Positions 8,811-18,104 of a stretch of DNA of 64,000 bases are shown piece by piece. Below the pieces are notes generated by a model, which was not told the origin of the DNA, did no database searches, and worked only from the letters and a program-made list of their open reading frames with translations. The position numbers were made by a program, and so were the translations under genes. Position 1 is the stretch's first letter; each line of letters opens with the position of its first letter. This DNA is from a virus. The DNA is taken from the IMG/VR virus record IMGVR_UViG_3300033143_006101, positions 186,001-250,000 of that record; one strand, given 5' to 3'.

Positions 8811-9023
8811 CTATACCACAATTCGTTCGTTTTTATCTTTAATGGCTTGATCAATTACATTAAATACTAATTCTCGCATATCATCTGGAACTAATCGCAT
8901 CACATTTGCTGTTACTTCCATAATTTCAACAGGTTGAATACTTCTAGAAGTATACACATTAAATTTACCTTCTTTTTTTATAATGTGAAACGAAAAATCG
9001 CTGTTTTCTATCTGTGGATCCAT
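8811..9023 (-). CDS. Hypothetical protein, 70 aa
   Basis: Two nt upstream of the 393-aa gene in the leftward operon. Beta-like N-terminus (FSFHIIKKEGKFNVYTS) and a helical C-terminus (MRELVFNVIDQAIKD). Function unknown. Confidence 0.6.
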   Translation of the reverse strand: MDPQIENSDFSFHIIKKEGKFNVYTSRSIQPVEIMEVTANVMRLVPDDMRELVFNVIDQAIKDKNERIVV

Positions 9024-9034
9024 AGTTAAATTGT

Positions 9035-9223
9035 TTATTCTGTATTATTTTGTGCCTCAAACAATACTTGAGCTAATTCAGTGTAATACCCATGAACTTC
9101 ACTAACTAATTTATACATTACATTTTCAGGAACCGAACCAGCAAATACTCGAGTAATCATATCCTTGATTGACTTTTTTGTAGCTTGTTGTACTTCTTCT
9201 TCTGTACTAATTTTTCTCTTCAT
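9035..9223 (-). CDS. Hypothetical protein, 62 aa
   Basis: All-helical, charged small protein (EEEVQQATKKSIKDMITRVF). AAGGAGAC sits upstream of the ATG. Function unknown. Confidence 0.55.
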   Translation of the reverse strand: MKRKISTEEEVQQATKKSIKDMITRVFAGSVPENVMYKLVSEVHGYYTELAQVLFEAQNNTE

Positions 9224-9238
9224 CTTGTCTCCTTAAAG

Positions 9239-9688
9239 TTATTCATCTCTAGTATAAATTTTTCTGTCTTCAAAAGCTTTATACGTATCGCTTTTGTCAG
9301 TATTTACATGACTAATATCTTTAGTACTTTTTATTTCCTTTGATCTTAGTTTAAATACTGATTCTTTACTAAGAAGTTGACTACCACCAGCATCCCATCT
9401 AACCATAATAGTGTCACCATCAGGACGAATACCTGTTACTTCCCCTATTCTAGCTGTGGATCTGGATTTTATAGTATCTCCTATTGAGATTTCCTCTTCT
9501 TGAATGAACACATCAATCAGATCTTCTCTTCTAGCCATTCTTAATGTTCTTTTAACCATTTGATTAGAATATCTTAAACCGTTATAAGCCATCCAATCCA
9601 TAATCTTTTCATTAGGTACATTGGATATAGCCATACGATATAATGGTACAATATATTCGGCATCTGCAGCCCATTTACTTCCAGACAT
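9239..9688 (-). CDS. Hypothetical protein with helical N-terminus and beta-barrel-like C-part, 149 aa
   Basis: N-terminal ~80 residues are helical and basic (PNEKIMDWMAYNGLRYSNQ, VKRTLRMARREDL), HTH-like. Residues 85-125 (IGDTIKSRSTARIGEVTGI, DTIMVRWDAGG) resemble a small KOW/SH3-like barrel. Preceded by AGGAGG. A DNA- or RNA-binding role is plausible but only inferred. Confidence 0.6.
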   Translation of the reverse strand: MSGSKWAADAEYIVPLYRMAISNVPNEKIMDWMAYNGLRYSNQMVKRTLRMARREDLIDVFIQEEEISIGDTIKSRSTARIGEVTGIRPDGDTIMVRWDAGGSQLLSKESVFKLRSKEIKSTKDISHVNTDKSDTYKAFEDRKIYTRDE

Positions 9689-9699
9689 AATAATTCCTC

Positions 9700-10038
9700 C
9701 TAAACAGGTATAATCTTTGCTTCTACTTTAATCTCATTTTCCTTCATATGTTCTTTATAACCGCCTGTTCTCTCAATTACTCTATTACAATACTTACAAA
9801 AATGTAACCCATTAGGTAGCAGCTCTACTGGATGCTTATAATTTTGTTGGCATTCTTCACCAGCACAAGCTTTACATAAATGCACATCCTTTTGTGAACT
9901 AAGCTTGATTCCTTGAATTATTTTTGGGTCTATCGGAGCACTGTGTGGATCTATAATAATAATCCCACAACTTTTGCAATAGTACTCTTTCAACGCAAAT
10001 TTACCAGGCTTAATATTAGGTTCTCTTCCTTGTATCAT
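9700..10038 (-). CDS. Multi-zinc-knuckle protein, 112 aa
   Basis: Three CxxC pairs: YCKSCG, LCKACAGEEC and FCKYCNR, consistent with two treble-clef or ribbon zinc sites. Basic C-terminus. Probably nucleic-acid binding; family not recognised. Confidence 0.6.
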   Translation of the reverse strand: MIQGREPNIKPGKFALKEYYCKSCGIIIIDPHSAPIDPKIIQGIKLSSQKDVHLCKACAGEECQQNYKHPVELLPNGLHFCKYCNRVIERTGGYKEHMKENEIKVEAKIIPV

Positions 10039-10078
10039 AACGCTTAAATAATAGACAAAGTTTTTCTAAAATTAAGGT

Positions 10079-10762
10079 TTATTGCCAATTTATAATATTA
10101 GGTATCCATTGATCCTTATTGATTATTAAGCAACGAAACCTCAAATCTACCTCTGGTTTCCTACCTAAATTATATCCAGTAAGCACTCCCGGAACTTTTG
10201 TATGAATATGACTAAAACAAATCTTAACATGAACCCCGTTCACTAAATAAGGCTTTTGATACCAAGATTCTTCTCTTTCATTAGGATATTGATAGAATCT
10301 ACTATCTTTATCATACTCTCCTATTGAATAAAACACCTCTGGGTCCTGGTTCTCTAATGGTTGGGATGGATCCAAACCAGCATGCATTATATAATAATCT
10401 CCAATTTTTATAACTAAAGGAAGATCATTCATATAATTTATTATTCTTTCATCATCAATATATTTACCTAATTTCTTACTCAATTCCTCTTTCTTCTCAG
10501 GAACTTGTAAGTCATTTAAGAAATTTACTTCATATTCTCCTTTCACCGCATAGGCATTCATAGCATTATGCAAAAAACCAATTAAATCAATTATCTTAGG
10601 AGCATCTGTATCAAAGAAATCCCCACACAATATTAAAGTATCTGCATAATTATATCGTTGTTGAAAAAGAAGCCGCATAAGGGCCTCATGATCCCCATGT
10701 ATTTCACCTACGATAAAGTAACGCTTTGTATTTAGATCTGTCAGATCTAACAAGTTATCCAT
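10079..10762 (-). CDS. Calcineurin-like metallophosphoesterase with altered active site
   Basis: 227 aa, PPP/ApaH-like fold: VGEIHGDHEAL (motif 1), LILCGDFFDTD (motif 2), YAVKGEYE (motif 3), IIMHAGLDPS-type block and CFSHIHTK (motif 5). Two canonical ligands differ: motif 1 has Glu20 where GDxHG has Asp, and motif 3 reads GEYE (75-78) instead of GNHE. Loss of the Asn-His pair suggests reduced or different activity, for example a binding rather than a phosphatase role. It overlaps its upstream neighbour by 8 bp. Confidence 0.75.
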   Translation of the reverse strand: MDNLLDLTDLNTKRYFIVGEIHGDHEALMRLLFQQRYNYADTLILCGDFFDTDAPKIIDLIGFLHNAMNAYAVKGEYEVNFLNDLQVPEKKEELSKKLGKYIDDERIINYMNDLPLVIKIGDYYIMHAGLDPSQPLENQDPEVFYSIGEYDKDSRFYQYPNEREESWYQKPYLVNGVHVKICFSHIHTKVPGVLTGYNLGRKPEVDLRFRCLIINKDQWIPNIINWQ

Positions 10763-10946
10763 TTGTTCTTACCCCCTTTCCTTTTATTACTCTAATCAAT
10801 TCATCTTTTGTTTTTGCTTTTTTTGCTTCAATAGGATTTATTGCAAAAGCCCAATTACATAAAACATTCTCTTCATAATCCCTCAAAGTTCTATAAGTCT
10901 TTTTTTTGCTATAAAGCTTATTATCACTCACTCCAATCCCCAACAT
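10755..10946 (-). CDS. Hypothetical protein, 63 aa
   Basis: Basic small protein (KKKTYRTLRDYEENVLCNW, EAKKAKTKDELIRVIKGKG). The ribosome site is weak and it overlaps the phosphoesterase start by 8 bp. Function unknown. Confidence 0.5.
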   Translation of the reverse strand: MLGIGVSDNKLYSKKKTYRTLRDYEENVLCNWAFAINPIEAKKAKTKDELIRVIKGKGVRTNG

Positions 10947-11001
10947 CTAATGATCTACAAATCTTATATAATATCCACACCTAAAATTCCTAAATATATC
11001 A

Positions 11002-11499
11002 TTATGTATTCTCCAATTTCTTCCTATAAAACCTACATAATTCTGAAGTGATTCTTTTAATAATATACTTTTTTAAAATTTCACTATAAGTAGTATGAAG
11101 AGATTTAGCTACTTTTTTTACTGAAATTCTATCCTCTAACCATTTACATTTACTAGAATAACTCATTACTCCATACTTATCATTCAACTCATTAGCAAAC
11201 TTTATTGTATCTTCAACTAATACCTCCGGCACACAAAAATAAAACCTGTTTGGTTGTTTAACCGGATGAGTAATTGTTTTTAAATAAGCATGCTTACGTA
11301 CTTTCTCTTTTGCTTCTCTATATAAATTTGCTTTAGAAATTTTTACTTCTACTTCCACTACCTCTGAATCATTATATGCTAAGATATCTGCAATGGATCC
11401 ATAGGTAACTTCCGTAGCAGGTATATATCTTCTCTTGAATCTAAAATAATGTAAAAGAGCTGCTTTAATATATGCTGATGTGATTTTATCAGATGTCAC
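11002..11499 (-). CDS. PD-(D/E)XK nuclease-like (MmcB-type) protein
   Basis: 165 aa from GTG 11499, which overlaps the end of the reductase gene; no in-frame ATG lies nearby and the upstream TTG at 11574 would run deep into the reductase. The segment GSIADILAYN followed by VVEVEVKIS gives the D...ExK signature of PD-(D/E)XK folds, as in MmcB-like DNA-repair proteins. The C-terminal ~60 residues are basic with an HTH-like stretch (ISVKKVAKSLHTTYSEILKK). Nuclease activity inferred. Confidence 0.6.
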   Translation of the reverse strand: MTSDKITSAYIKAALLHYFRFKRRYIPATEVTYGSIADILAYNDSEVVEVEVKISKANLYREAKEKVRKHAYLKTITHPVKQPNRFYFCVPEVLVEDTIKFANELNDKYGVMSYSSKCKWLEDRISVKKVAKSLHTTYSEILKKYIIKRITSELCRFYRKKLENT

Positions 11500-14482
11500 A
11501 AGCACCGCCACCACATGCGTATTCTTTACCTCCCTCAGTATTATCTTCCATTTCGTACTCACCCAACAAACCAAAATTTACTTCTGGGAATTCTTTCATC
11601 ATTTTTCTATACGTATCAGCATCTATATCTTCATAAGGAGCCAATTGATATACATGATCATCAACAGGCATAAACGTTAAACCACATACATCTTCAAAAT
11701 TACTATATACCCAAGCAGCTACATCCAACCATTCATCTTCTCTAACATCAATTGTTATTGATGGATTATGCTCACACCAAAAATTACGTACCATCCTCCA
11801 ATACTCTAATTGTTGTAACGCAGAATCACCCAACACTTTAGCCCCCCTCGGTGCTTTGATAGGAAATTCTAAAACAAATCTTGTAGTATCCCCTCCTACT
11901 TCTTGAATTAACTCCATTCCTGCATCTTGCATAAGAAAAGCAAGAGGATCATTACTAGCAATCCGCACTCTTCTAATATAACATCCACTCTTTGTTTTTC
12001 TAGTATGAGCTCCAGGAGAACAATCAACTAAAGAAGATACAGTATTATGACTTACATAAGAATTAGCTATATAAGTATTATTTTCAGGAACCTCAAGATC
12101 TACTGTGTGTGCTACAGAATCTTCTATACCCTCAACAATATCAGGAATAAACTCTGTCATTCCAATATTATCAAGATCTTTATATAAATTTCCCAACCCG
12201 CTTTTATGCATAGCACCATTTCGTCCTTTTAGTATTGTAATTCTATATCTCATTGCTGATCCCCAAGAAGTCTCAGTTGGTAGCATTAGTCTACAAGAAC
12301 ATGTATGTCCAAGTGCTCGTAATACAATAGGCAACTGCCTCGCAAGTGTTTCAGAAATAGTACATAAAATTTTATAACCCCTACTAGAAACACAACCATC
12401 TGCATCAAAAAGACCGTCAATAAACGCTTGGATTATATGTTTAGGAGATCTTCTTATAAGAAGAGGAATATCTATATTATTAGTCTTATTCTTTATCAAA
12501 TCATTTGCCTTTAAAAAAGCTAAAAGAAATGTTGAATTAGCATATACATCTGCATTTCTACCAGATGCCCTTTCATAAATAAAACAATCAATATTAAATA
12601 ATTGTGAGATATACTCCCCAACTTTCTTTAAAGGAACCATATCATCACAACAACCCGCTATTCGTATTCCTTTCTTATGTGTACTACCATCTCCTGCATA
12701 TAGACCTAAAACATATGCTAATTTTTCATCTAAAATATCTGGTTGCTCTATCTCTTTTACATTACAATAAGGAGGCTCTACTTTAATTAATTTCTGTAGA
12801 CTACCCCCAGAGTACCCGCCTATCTTATAAGGTAAACAATCACCAATGGACATTTCTCGTAATTCTTTCCACTGGTATTCCCCATTTTGTAACACTCTAA
12901 ATTTATGATTAGGTGTTGCTTCTAAAACAATACCGGATTGCATATGAACACGTTTTGTTGGTACTTCCCCATTTACATGAAATTTAGTAGACTTTTCATA
13001 AGATGTTTCCTGTTCCACTTCAATATCATGATCTTGCCAATCTTCTCCATGAGTATCTCCTATTTCTGCTAACTCTAAAATACCTTCCGATGTAGAAATA
13101 AGAGAATCTGTGGACAAACAACCAGATGGTTTTACACATGTAATTGCTGCTGCTCTATTTATTCCTAATTTTTCAGCATACTTTTTATTTGTTTGAATAG
13201 CTACATGTTTTAAATCAGCCAACCACTTCTTTGCTGTATCATTCACATTACCTAATACTTTATGATCCCGTAATCCAGTAAAAGAAACCCCTAAAAGCCG
13301 TTCCTCTTCACAATTCATCTTCCATTCTTTATCAACGTATTTAAATTTCGTAAATGTAGATTGCCAGGTACCGATCATAGTAGCTATAATCACTTTTCTC
13401 TTAAGTGTTTCAAAAGTGTCTTCCGGACGAATAACCACTTCCGATAAGTTACACGTCTCTTTACTAGTCAATAATACTTCACCACATGGATTAACACCCA
13501 CAACTTTTGAGCCATCTCTCCTATCATTTTCACTTGCTTTCTTTTGTGCTGCTACCCTACTAAAAATACCTCTTTCTCCACTTTTAGAACGATAGAGGTT
13601 CTTCCATTCATCAATAAATGAAACTATATCCGGTACCCTAGTATAAGCTACAGAGTTGTTAGCGAGTTCTCGTTGTTTATTAATTTTCCAAAAATCACCC
13701 ATCTTAGCATTGGCCATTTGGTTATCAGTTAGATCCGAAAGGGATATACATGCAGACCTTCTAGTTCCCCCAGCTACAACAGCCTCCGATACTTTACATG
13801 CTATATCATGAGCATCAACAGGTTGAATTTGAAATCCTCTATTTCTTTCAGCAATATCAGTCACAAAATCAACTAATTCTATTAAAGGGCCGGGGCCTGA
13901 GGCTCTTCCCCCAAATGTTTTTAATCTCTCCCCAAATGGGCGTACTTTTGAATAATCACATTCAAAATCCTGACCTTCCCAAAGGCATTCCAATACTCTC
14001 TCAAATCCTTTAGCCCAACCTAAACGGCTATCTTCAAAAACAATTTTTTCTATAGCAGATCCATTCTTTTCTTTAATGGCAGGTAATTGTTGTATAAATT
14101 TTCTTTCTACACTGAAGCCTAATCCACAACCGTTCATAAGAACATAGAGGATTTCAGAAAAGTCTTTCAATTTAGTTATAGTTGTAAAAGCACAATTATA
14201 AAAAGAGAGGTTCTCAACATCCGCAGCTTTCCCAGCTGACCACAATGCTCTCATAGAAGGCATTACTTCAAGATTATATATTGCATTAAAAACATCCTTA
14301 CGTTCTTTTTCCGTAACTTTATCGCCAAGCTTCTTCTTTATATAATCACAATATCGACTTACTGTTTCATCCCAGGACTCTCTCCTTTTTTCTTTTTCTC
14401 TCCATCTAGAATACGAACGAACATATATAAATTCTTGAAACATCGTTTCGAATATATTTTCTTTTTCTTTCTTATCCGTCAT
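11489..14482 (-). CDS. nrdJ: Class II (adenosylcobalamin-dependent) ribonucleotide reductase containing an intein
   Basis: 997 aa precursor; exteins total 638 aa (residues 1-454 and 814-997). Markers of monomeric class II RTPR-type reductase: MPSMRALWSAG, GCGLGFSVER, RASGPGPLIELV, the radical/active-site NPCGEVLLTSKETCNL and a C-terminal redox pair CGGGACDI. The intein splits the conserved VKPSG/TVSSLVD. Reduces ribonucleotides to deoxyribonucleotides, oxygen-independently but needing B12 from the host. Start ATG 14482 follows AGGAGA. Longest gene of the leftward block. Confidence 0.9.
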   Translation of the reverse strand: MTDKKEKENIFETMFQEFIYVRSYSRWREKEKRRESWDETVSRYCDYIKKKLGDKVTEKERKDVFNAIYNLEVMPSMRALWSAGKAADVENLSFYNCAFTTITKLKDFSEILYVLMNGCGLGFSVERKFIQQLPAIKEKNGSAIEKIVFEDSRLGWAKGFERVLECLWEGQDFECDYSKVRPFGERLKTFGGRASGPGPLIELVDFVTDIAERNRGFQIQPVDAHDIACKVSEAVVAGGTRRSACISLSDLTDNQMANAKMGDFWKINKQRELANNSVAYTRVPDIVSFIDEWKNLYRSKSGERGIFSRVAAQKKASENDRRDGSKVVGVNPCGEVLLTSKETCNLSEVVIRPEDTFETLKRKVIIATMIGTWQSTFTKFKYVDKEWKMNCEEERLLGVSFTGLRDHKVLGNVNDTAKKWLADLKHVAIQTNKKYAEKLGINRAAAITCVKPSGCLSTDSLISTSEGILELAEIGDTHGEDWQDHDIEVEQETSYEKSTKFHVNGEVPTKRVHMQSGIVLEATPNHKFRVLQNGEYQWKELREMSIGDCLPYKIGGYSGGSLQKLIKVEPPYCNVKEIEQPDILDEKLAYVLGLYAGDGSTHKKGIRIAGCCDDMVPLKKVGEYISQLFNIDCFIYERASGRNADVYANSTFLLAFLKANDLIKNKTNNIDIPLLIRRSPKHIIQAFIDGLFDADGCVSSRGYKILCTISETLARQLPIVLRALGHTCSCRLMLPTETSWGSAMRYRITILKGRNGAMHKSGLGNLYKDLDNIGMTEFIPDIVEGIEDSVAHTVDLEVPENNTYIANSYVSHNTVSSLVDCSPGAHTRKTKSGCYIRRVRIASNDPLAFLMQDAGMELIQEVGGDTTRFVLEFPIKAPRGAKVLGDSALQQLEYWRMVRNFWCEHNPSITIDVREDEWLDVAAWVYSNFEDVCGLTFMPVDDHVYQLAPYEDIDADTYRKMMKEFPEVNFGLLGEYEMEDNTEGGKEYACGGGACDI
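12044..13120 (-). other. Intein with LAGLIDADG endonuclease in the reductase
   Basis: 359 residues (455-813 of the precursor). Begins with Cys (CLSTDSLI) and ends with the canonical SHN before extein Thr (+1). N-terminal Hint blocks: CLSTDSLISTSEG and TPNHKFRV (TxxH block B). Endonuclease motifs VLGLYAGDG and IDGLFDADG both keep their acidic residue, so homing activity looks intact. Insertion at the VKPSG/T site is a functional hot spot next to the active-site loop. Confidence 0.9.
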
Positions 14483-14495
14483 TATAATTTCTCCT

Positions 14496-14750
14496 TTAAT
14501 CTAAATCTTCGAAATCTAATTCCAACTGTTTAATAATCTCTTGCAGTACATGAATTTTATCTTCCTTCTCAGCAACACCTATTCCAATATATTCTGTCAA
14601 ATCTCTTATGTTATCAATACATAAACTAACACAGTGTATTGCATAAGATTTTTCATCTTTATTTTTTGTAGTATTGACTTTATCTAAATAATCCATTATC
14701 TCATTACAATTTCTATAAATATCATTAAGCCTTTGCTCTGTAACGTACAT
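14496..14750 (-). CDS. Hypothetical helical protein, 84 aa
   Basis: All-helical and acidic (YRNCNEIMDYLDKVN, LQEIIKQLELDFEDLD), preceded by AGGAGG. Between the MazG-like gene and the reductase; function unknown. Confidence 0.6.
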   Translation of the reverse strand: MYVTEQRLNDIYRNCNEIMDYLDKVNTTKNKDEKSYAIHCVSLCIDNIRDLTEYIGIGVAEKEDKIHVLQEIIKQLELDFEDLD

Positions 14751-14767
14751 AAATAATCCTCCTGTTA

Positions 14768-15106
14768 TTATCTTTCGTCTCCTGATCCTTGTAATTTTCC
14801 TCTCTTCATTCTTGAATGAAGCTTATCTAAATTAGTTCGAGCCACACTGCCCATTGATACACCTAATTCTTTACAAACAGCTGAGAGATACCACATGATA
14901 TCTGAAGCCTCCTTAATAAGTTCTACTCTTTTCTCGTCTGTCATAACCCCATCATCATCTCGTATCATCTTTTTTATTTTTTCTGCAAACTCTCCTGATT
15001 CACCACATAAACCCAATGTTGGATAAACAATATTATTTCCTTTATTTGGATATATAGCAGTAGACCATGCTTGTTCTTGATATACATCAAATGTCATTTC
15101 ATTCAT
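14768..15106 (-). CDS. MazG-like nucleotide pyrophosphohydrolase
   Basis: 112 aa, the length of a single-domain MazG-like (all-alpha NTP-PPase) protein. GLCGESGEFAEKIKK supplies the ExxE and KEASDIMWYLSAV the ExxD metal-binding motifs. Hydrolyses (d)NTPs to monophosphates, or clears ppGpp-like or non-canonical nucleotides. Its neighbour, the ribonucleotide reductase, fits a role in nucleotide pools. Confidence 0.85.
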   Translation of the reverse strand: MNEMTFDVYQEQAWSTAIYPNKGNNIVYPTLGLCGESGEFAEKIKKMIRDDDGVMTDEKRVELIKEASDIMWYLSAVCKELGVSMGSVARTNLDKLHSRMKRGKLQGSGDER

Positions 15107-15166
15107 TATAATAGCCCCCTCTATTTATATATATATATATGCTAAATACCAAAAATTTTACAAAAA

Positions 15167-16060
15167 TTATTCAGTATTTTCACCCTCTCCTTCATCATCT
15201 GGTGCCTCATCTAAAGGTCGTACTATCCTACCTGATCGTAAAACATCATCTTCAATACTATTAATTTTAGATGCTAACAAAGATCTCATTTCATGAATCA
15301 TAGGCTTATATTCCTCTTGTTGCTCAAGTTCATTTAAAGATAGTTGGATAGCACCCAACATCTTAGTAAGAACACTATATTTATATGACATAACTGCATT
15401 ATTCATTTCTTCCTTACCTCCAGGAAATATTTTTTTAACCATAAGCTCTTGTACTTTTACAGCATCATTCTCTAAATCATTTAATAGCTTATTAAGTTGG
15501 ATAAATTCCCCAGTTTCGAAATTCCCTAAGTTATCAATTTCTTGATTATCTGTTAATGTATCTATACGACTAGATATGGCATTTATTCTTTTAGCTTTTG
15601 ATTTAAGCACCGCTTCCATAGCACAAAAAAAATCTAGATCACCTTCTAACATTCTATCTACGAATTCATTAGCTTCAGTAGGACTATTTTCTCTCAATTC
15701 TATAATGTTTCTATTATTTCTAGATATATAGAAATGATTAGTGAAATGAATTCTTAAAGCATCTGGTGTAACATTGAATCTATAGATCATATCCTCATAT
15801 GGCATATGATCCCGGGCACGAGCCAAATTAATATCCATATAATCTGGACGAGTACATATAGAGCATAATCTACTACGCTTATGTATTTTACCGTATTGAC
15901 TAATATCTTCTATGACTTCGGGTTCTATAACAAGAGTAGATTCTTGCTCTATAGGAGCAATTTCAGTTGAAGGTTGCCTAGTTAAGACTTGTTCTGGTTC
16001 TGATTTGGAGGGGTCGTCTTTTTCTTCCTCATTAAAAATCATAGGATCATCATCACTCAT
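15167..16060 (-). CDS. Hypothetical protein with zinc and HTH-like region, 297 aa
   Basis: N-terminal ~55 residues acidic and disordered. LCSICTRPDYMDINLARA...ALRIHFTNHF (residues ~65-112) combines a CxxC with an HTH and a terminal HxxxH, a pattern seen in phage small-terminase-like and DNA-binding proteins. The C-terminal 170 residues are helical (coiled coil) ending in an acidic tail. A terminase small subunit is one possibility but no large subunit is adjacent. Confidence 0.6.
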   Translation of the reverse strand: MSDDDPMIFNEEEKDDPSKSEPEQVLTRQPSTEIAPIEQESTLVIEPEVIEDISQYGKIHKRSRLCSICTRPDYMDINLARARDHMPYEDMIYRFNVTPDALRIHFTNHFYISRNNRNIIELRENSPTEANEFVDRMLEGDLDFFCAMEAVLKSKAKRINAISSRIDTLTDNQEIDNLGNFETGEFIQLNKLLNDLENDAVKVQELMVKKIFPGGKEEMNNAVMSYKYSVLTKMLGAIQLSLNELEQQEEYKPMIHEMRSLLASKINSIEDDVLRSGRIVRPLDEAPDDEGEGENTE

Positions 16061-16061
16061 A

Positions 16062-16457
16062 TTATTTCCTCACACTAACAATTTTAACTTTATCACCTTT
16101 ATATCCTTTATGGATATCGCATTCATCTGTATTTGGGCATAATACTATATGCCCTTTTTCAACTACCATATGTACTTCAATAGTAGAACTTTGCTTTGGA
16201 TCCAATTCTGACACATGTTTACATTTTGTTAATATATCCTGGACTTTTAATTTTTCGATGTTCATTAGTTCTAAAAAATTAGCCAAAGAGATATACATTT
16301 CATCTTTTTTCTCATGCATTAATTGGAACTCTACATCATCTAATTCTTCTTGCTTCTGATTAATTTCATTTGAAAGTTTTGCCAATTTTTTCATCTTCTT
16401 TAAAAATTTTTTACCTTCGCCTTTTTTCTTAAAGACGTTGGAAAGAAATACCTTCAT
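16062..16457 (-). CDS. Hypothetical coiled-coil protein, 131 aa
   Basis: Lys-rich N-terminal coiled coil (FLKKMKKLAKLSNEINQKQ) then a beta-rich C-terminus with CPNTDECDIHKGYKGD. Its ATG abuts the stop of the 493-aa coiled-coil gene (1-bp overlap). Function unknown; may partner that protein. Confidence 0.6.
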   Translation of the reverse strand: MKVFLSNVFKKKGEGKKFLKKMKKLAKLSNEINQKQEELDDVEFQLMHEKKDEMYISLANFLELMNIEKLKVQDILTKCKHVSELDPKQSSTIEVHMVVEKGHIVLCPNTDECDIHKGYKGDKVKIVSVRK

Positions 16458-17938
16458 TAGATACCAACCTTAATTAAACTTACATAACGTATTCTATTAT
16501 CTGCAAAATCAATCAGAGAAAACATATTATTAAAATACATATTAAAACATCTAACTAAAACTAGCCTGGATGCTATAGCTTGAAGCATAGCAGATTCAAT
16601 ACCTTCTGTTCTGCTTTCTAATTCAGATGCTATACGAGTTACATGAAAAGCAAAATAATAACGTAAATAATTCAATACTGTAGTAATAGAATTTGGTTGT
16701 AATGAATTATTTAAATGAGACACTATTTCTCTTCTACTTACTTCATTTAAAGCTTCCCCCGATGTAGCCTGTCTAATTGGTATCTTTTCCATTTTAACAG
16801 AATCCATATTAGTTTTAGAAACGTGTTGCTTTATTTCATTTTCAACAGTTAATAATTCTATTTGAGCGTTTTCTTTTTTCTTATTCAATTCATTTAACCT
16901 ATCTTCCAATACATTTATATCATCTACATTGTATGCATTGGCTTTTCGTAACTGATCAGTAATCCCATTCAATACAATATTAGTTGAATCCATTAAATCT
17001 TTAATTCCTTTTGTACTTCTCATCAAATTATCTTGTTGTTTTTTAAACACTTCTTTTTTATCTAATAAATACTTTATTTCTTTTTTAAATTCAGGGGTTG
17101 CTTGTATCTCAGGGACTGAACTATATAACCCATCTAATTCAACCTGAATTTTTGATATAATATCTAATACACTATTGAAATTTGTTGTTTCTTCTTCAAG
17201 TTTAAGTTTTAAACCATTATACTCTGCCACATATATTTTTTTATCATGATCTAATCCAGATATAACTCTTAATACACCTGATATCTTTTTTTGATCTGTA
17301 GAAACAGCTTCTATTTCAGAGACAAGGACAGCTATAGTATTTAATAATTCCTTTCTTCTTTTTTTAAGAACTTCTACTAAAGATTGGCTATCCGCTATCG
17401 ATGATTTTGATATAGTTCCAATATCAATTTCTTTTTTAGTTTCCCGCTCGGCAAACCTATCTTTTAAAGGACCATAAATAGACTCTATCTTTGTTCTAAA
17501 TTGTTCTGAAAAAGAAAATAAATTCTCAAACTCATTAAAGATATCATATACTGGTTTTGTCACAAGAAAATACTTAAATATATCCAAATTTTTAATAAAC
17601 ATTAATTGTTCTGGAATAGTTGTTTGATTATTATTTGAATAGATTTTATACTCTATACCTTCAAATTCTACAATAAGCTCCACCACACAACCATCCGGAA
17701 AAGAGAAAAACTGATAAAAAGTATTATGAATGATCTCTATAATATATAATGGGACCGGTTTATTTTCCGAAAATTCAACCTCTTCCGTTTGTGTTCCAAC
17801 AGTATACTTTAAATGGATCCATTTAAGATTCGAAATCATATTTAATACTTCATCAAACTGAATAAATACCGTTTTATAAATACTATCTTCTAATTGAGTG
17901 TGAGCTAAAAAATCTTCATATATTTTTTGTAATCTCAT
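16457..17938 (-). CDS. Large coiled-coil protein, 493 aa
   Basis: N-terminal 150 residues are mixed alpha/beta; residues ~170-385 are a long coiled coil with hinge-like breaks (SSVPEIQATPEFKKEIKY); the C-terminal 100 residues are helical and hydrophobic. No Walker motifs. In the same leftward operon as SbcC, so a recombination or DNA-packing accessory role is possible but unproven. Confidence 0.65.
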   Translation of the reverse strand: MRLQKIYEDFLAHTQLEDSIYKTVFIQFDEVLNMISNLKWIHLKYTVGTQTEEVEFSENKPVPLYIIEIIHNTFYQFFSFPDGCVVELIVEFEGIEYKIYSNNNQTTIPEQLMFIKNLDIFKYFLVTKPVYDIFNEFENLFSFSEQFRTKIESIYGPLKDRFAERETKKEIDIGTISKSSIADSQSLVEVLKKRRKELLNTIAVLVSEIEAVSTDQKKISGVLRVISGLDHDKKIYVAEYNGLKLKLEEETTNFNSVLDIISKIQVELDGLYSSVPEIQATPEFKKEIKYLLDKKEVFKKQQDNLMRSTKGIKDLMDSTNIVLNGITDQLRKANAYNVDDINVLEDRLNELNKKKENAQIELLTVENEIKQHVSKTNMDSVKMEKIPIRQATSGEALNEVSRREIVSHLNNSLQPNSITTVLNYLRYYFAFHVTRIASELESRTEGIESAMLQAIASRLVLVRCFNMYFNNMFSLIDFADNRIRYVSLIKVGI

Positions 17939-17951
17939 CTACAATCTCCTT

Positions 17952-18104
17952 TTAATCTAATATTCCGAGTTCTCTTAAATTAAAACTCTTTTTACAATAA
18001 GGGCATTCCACTTCTTCCTGGATTTTCTCATCTACATCTCTTATCAATTGATGCCCTTTCATACAAAAAGGACAATAAATAGCTTTAATTTTCTTAACTT
18101 TCAT
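17952..18104 (-). CDS. Zinc-ribbon miniprotein, 50 aa
   Basis: ATG 18104 chosen for the GGGGGGAG site just upstream; an ATG at 18146 lies inside the next gene. YCPFCMKGH and ECPYCKKSF are two CxxC knuckles. It overlaps the upstream gene by 11 bp. Function unknown. Confidence 0.65.
   Translation of the reverse strand: MKVKKIKAIYCPFCMKGHQLIRDVDEKIQEEVECPYCKKSFNLRELGILD

Noticed and set aside
15121-15142. TA dinucleotide run before the MazG-like gene
   Set aside because: Simple AT repeat in a short gap; no evidence of more than a promoter-like AT stretch.
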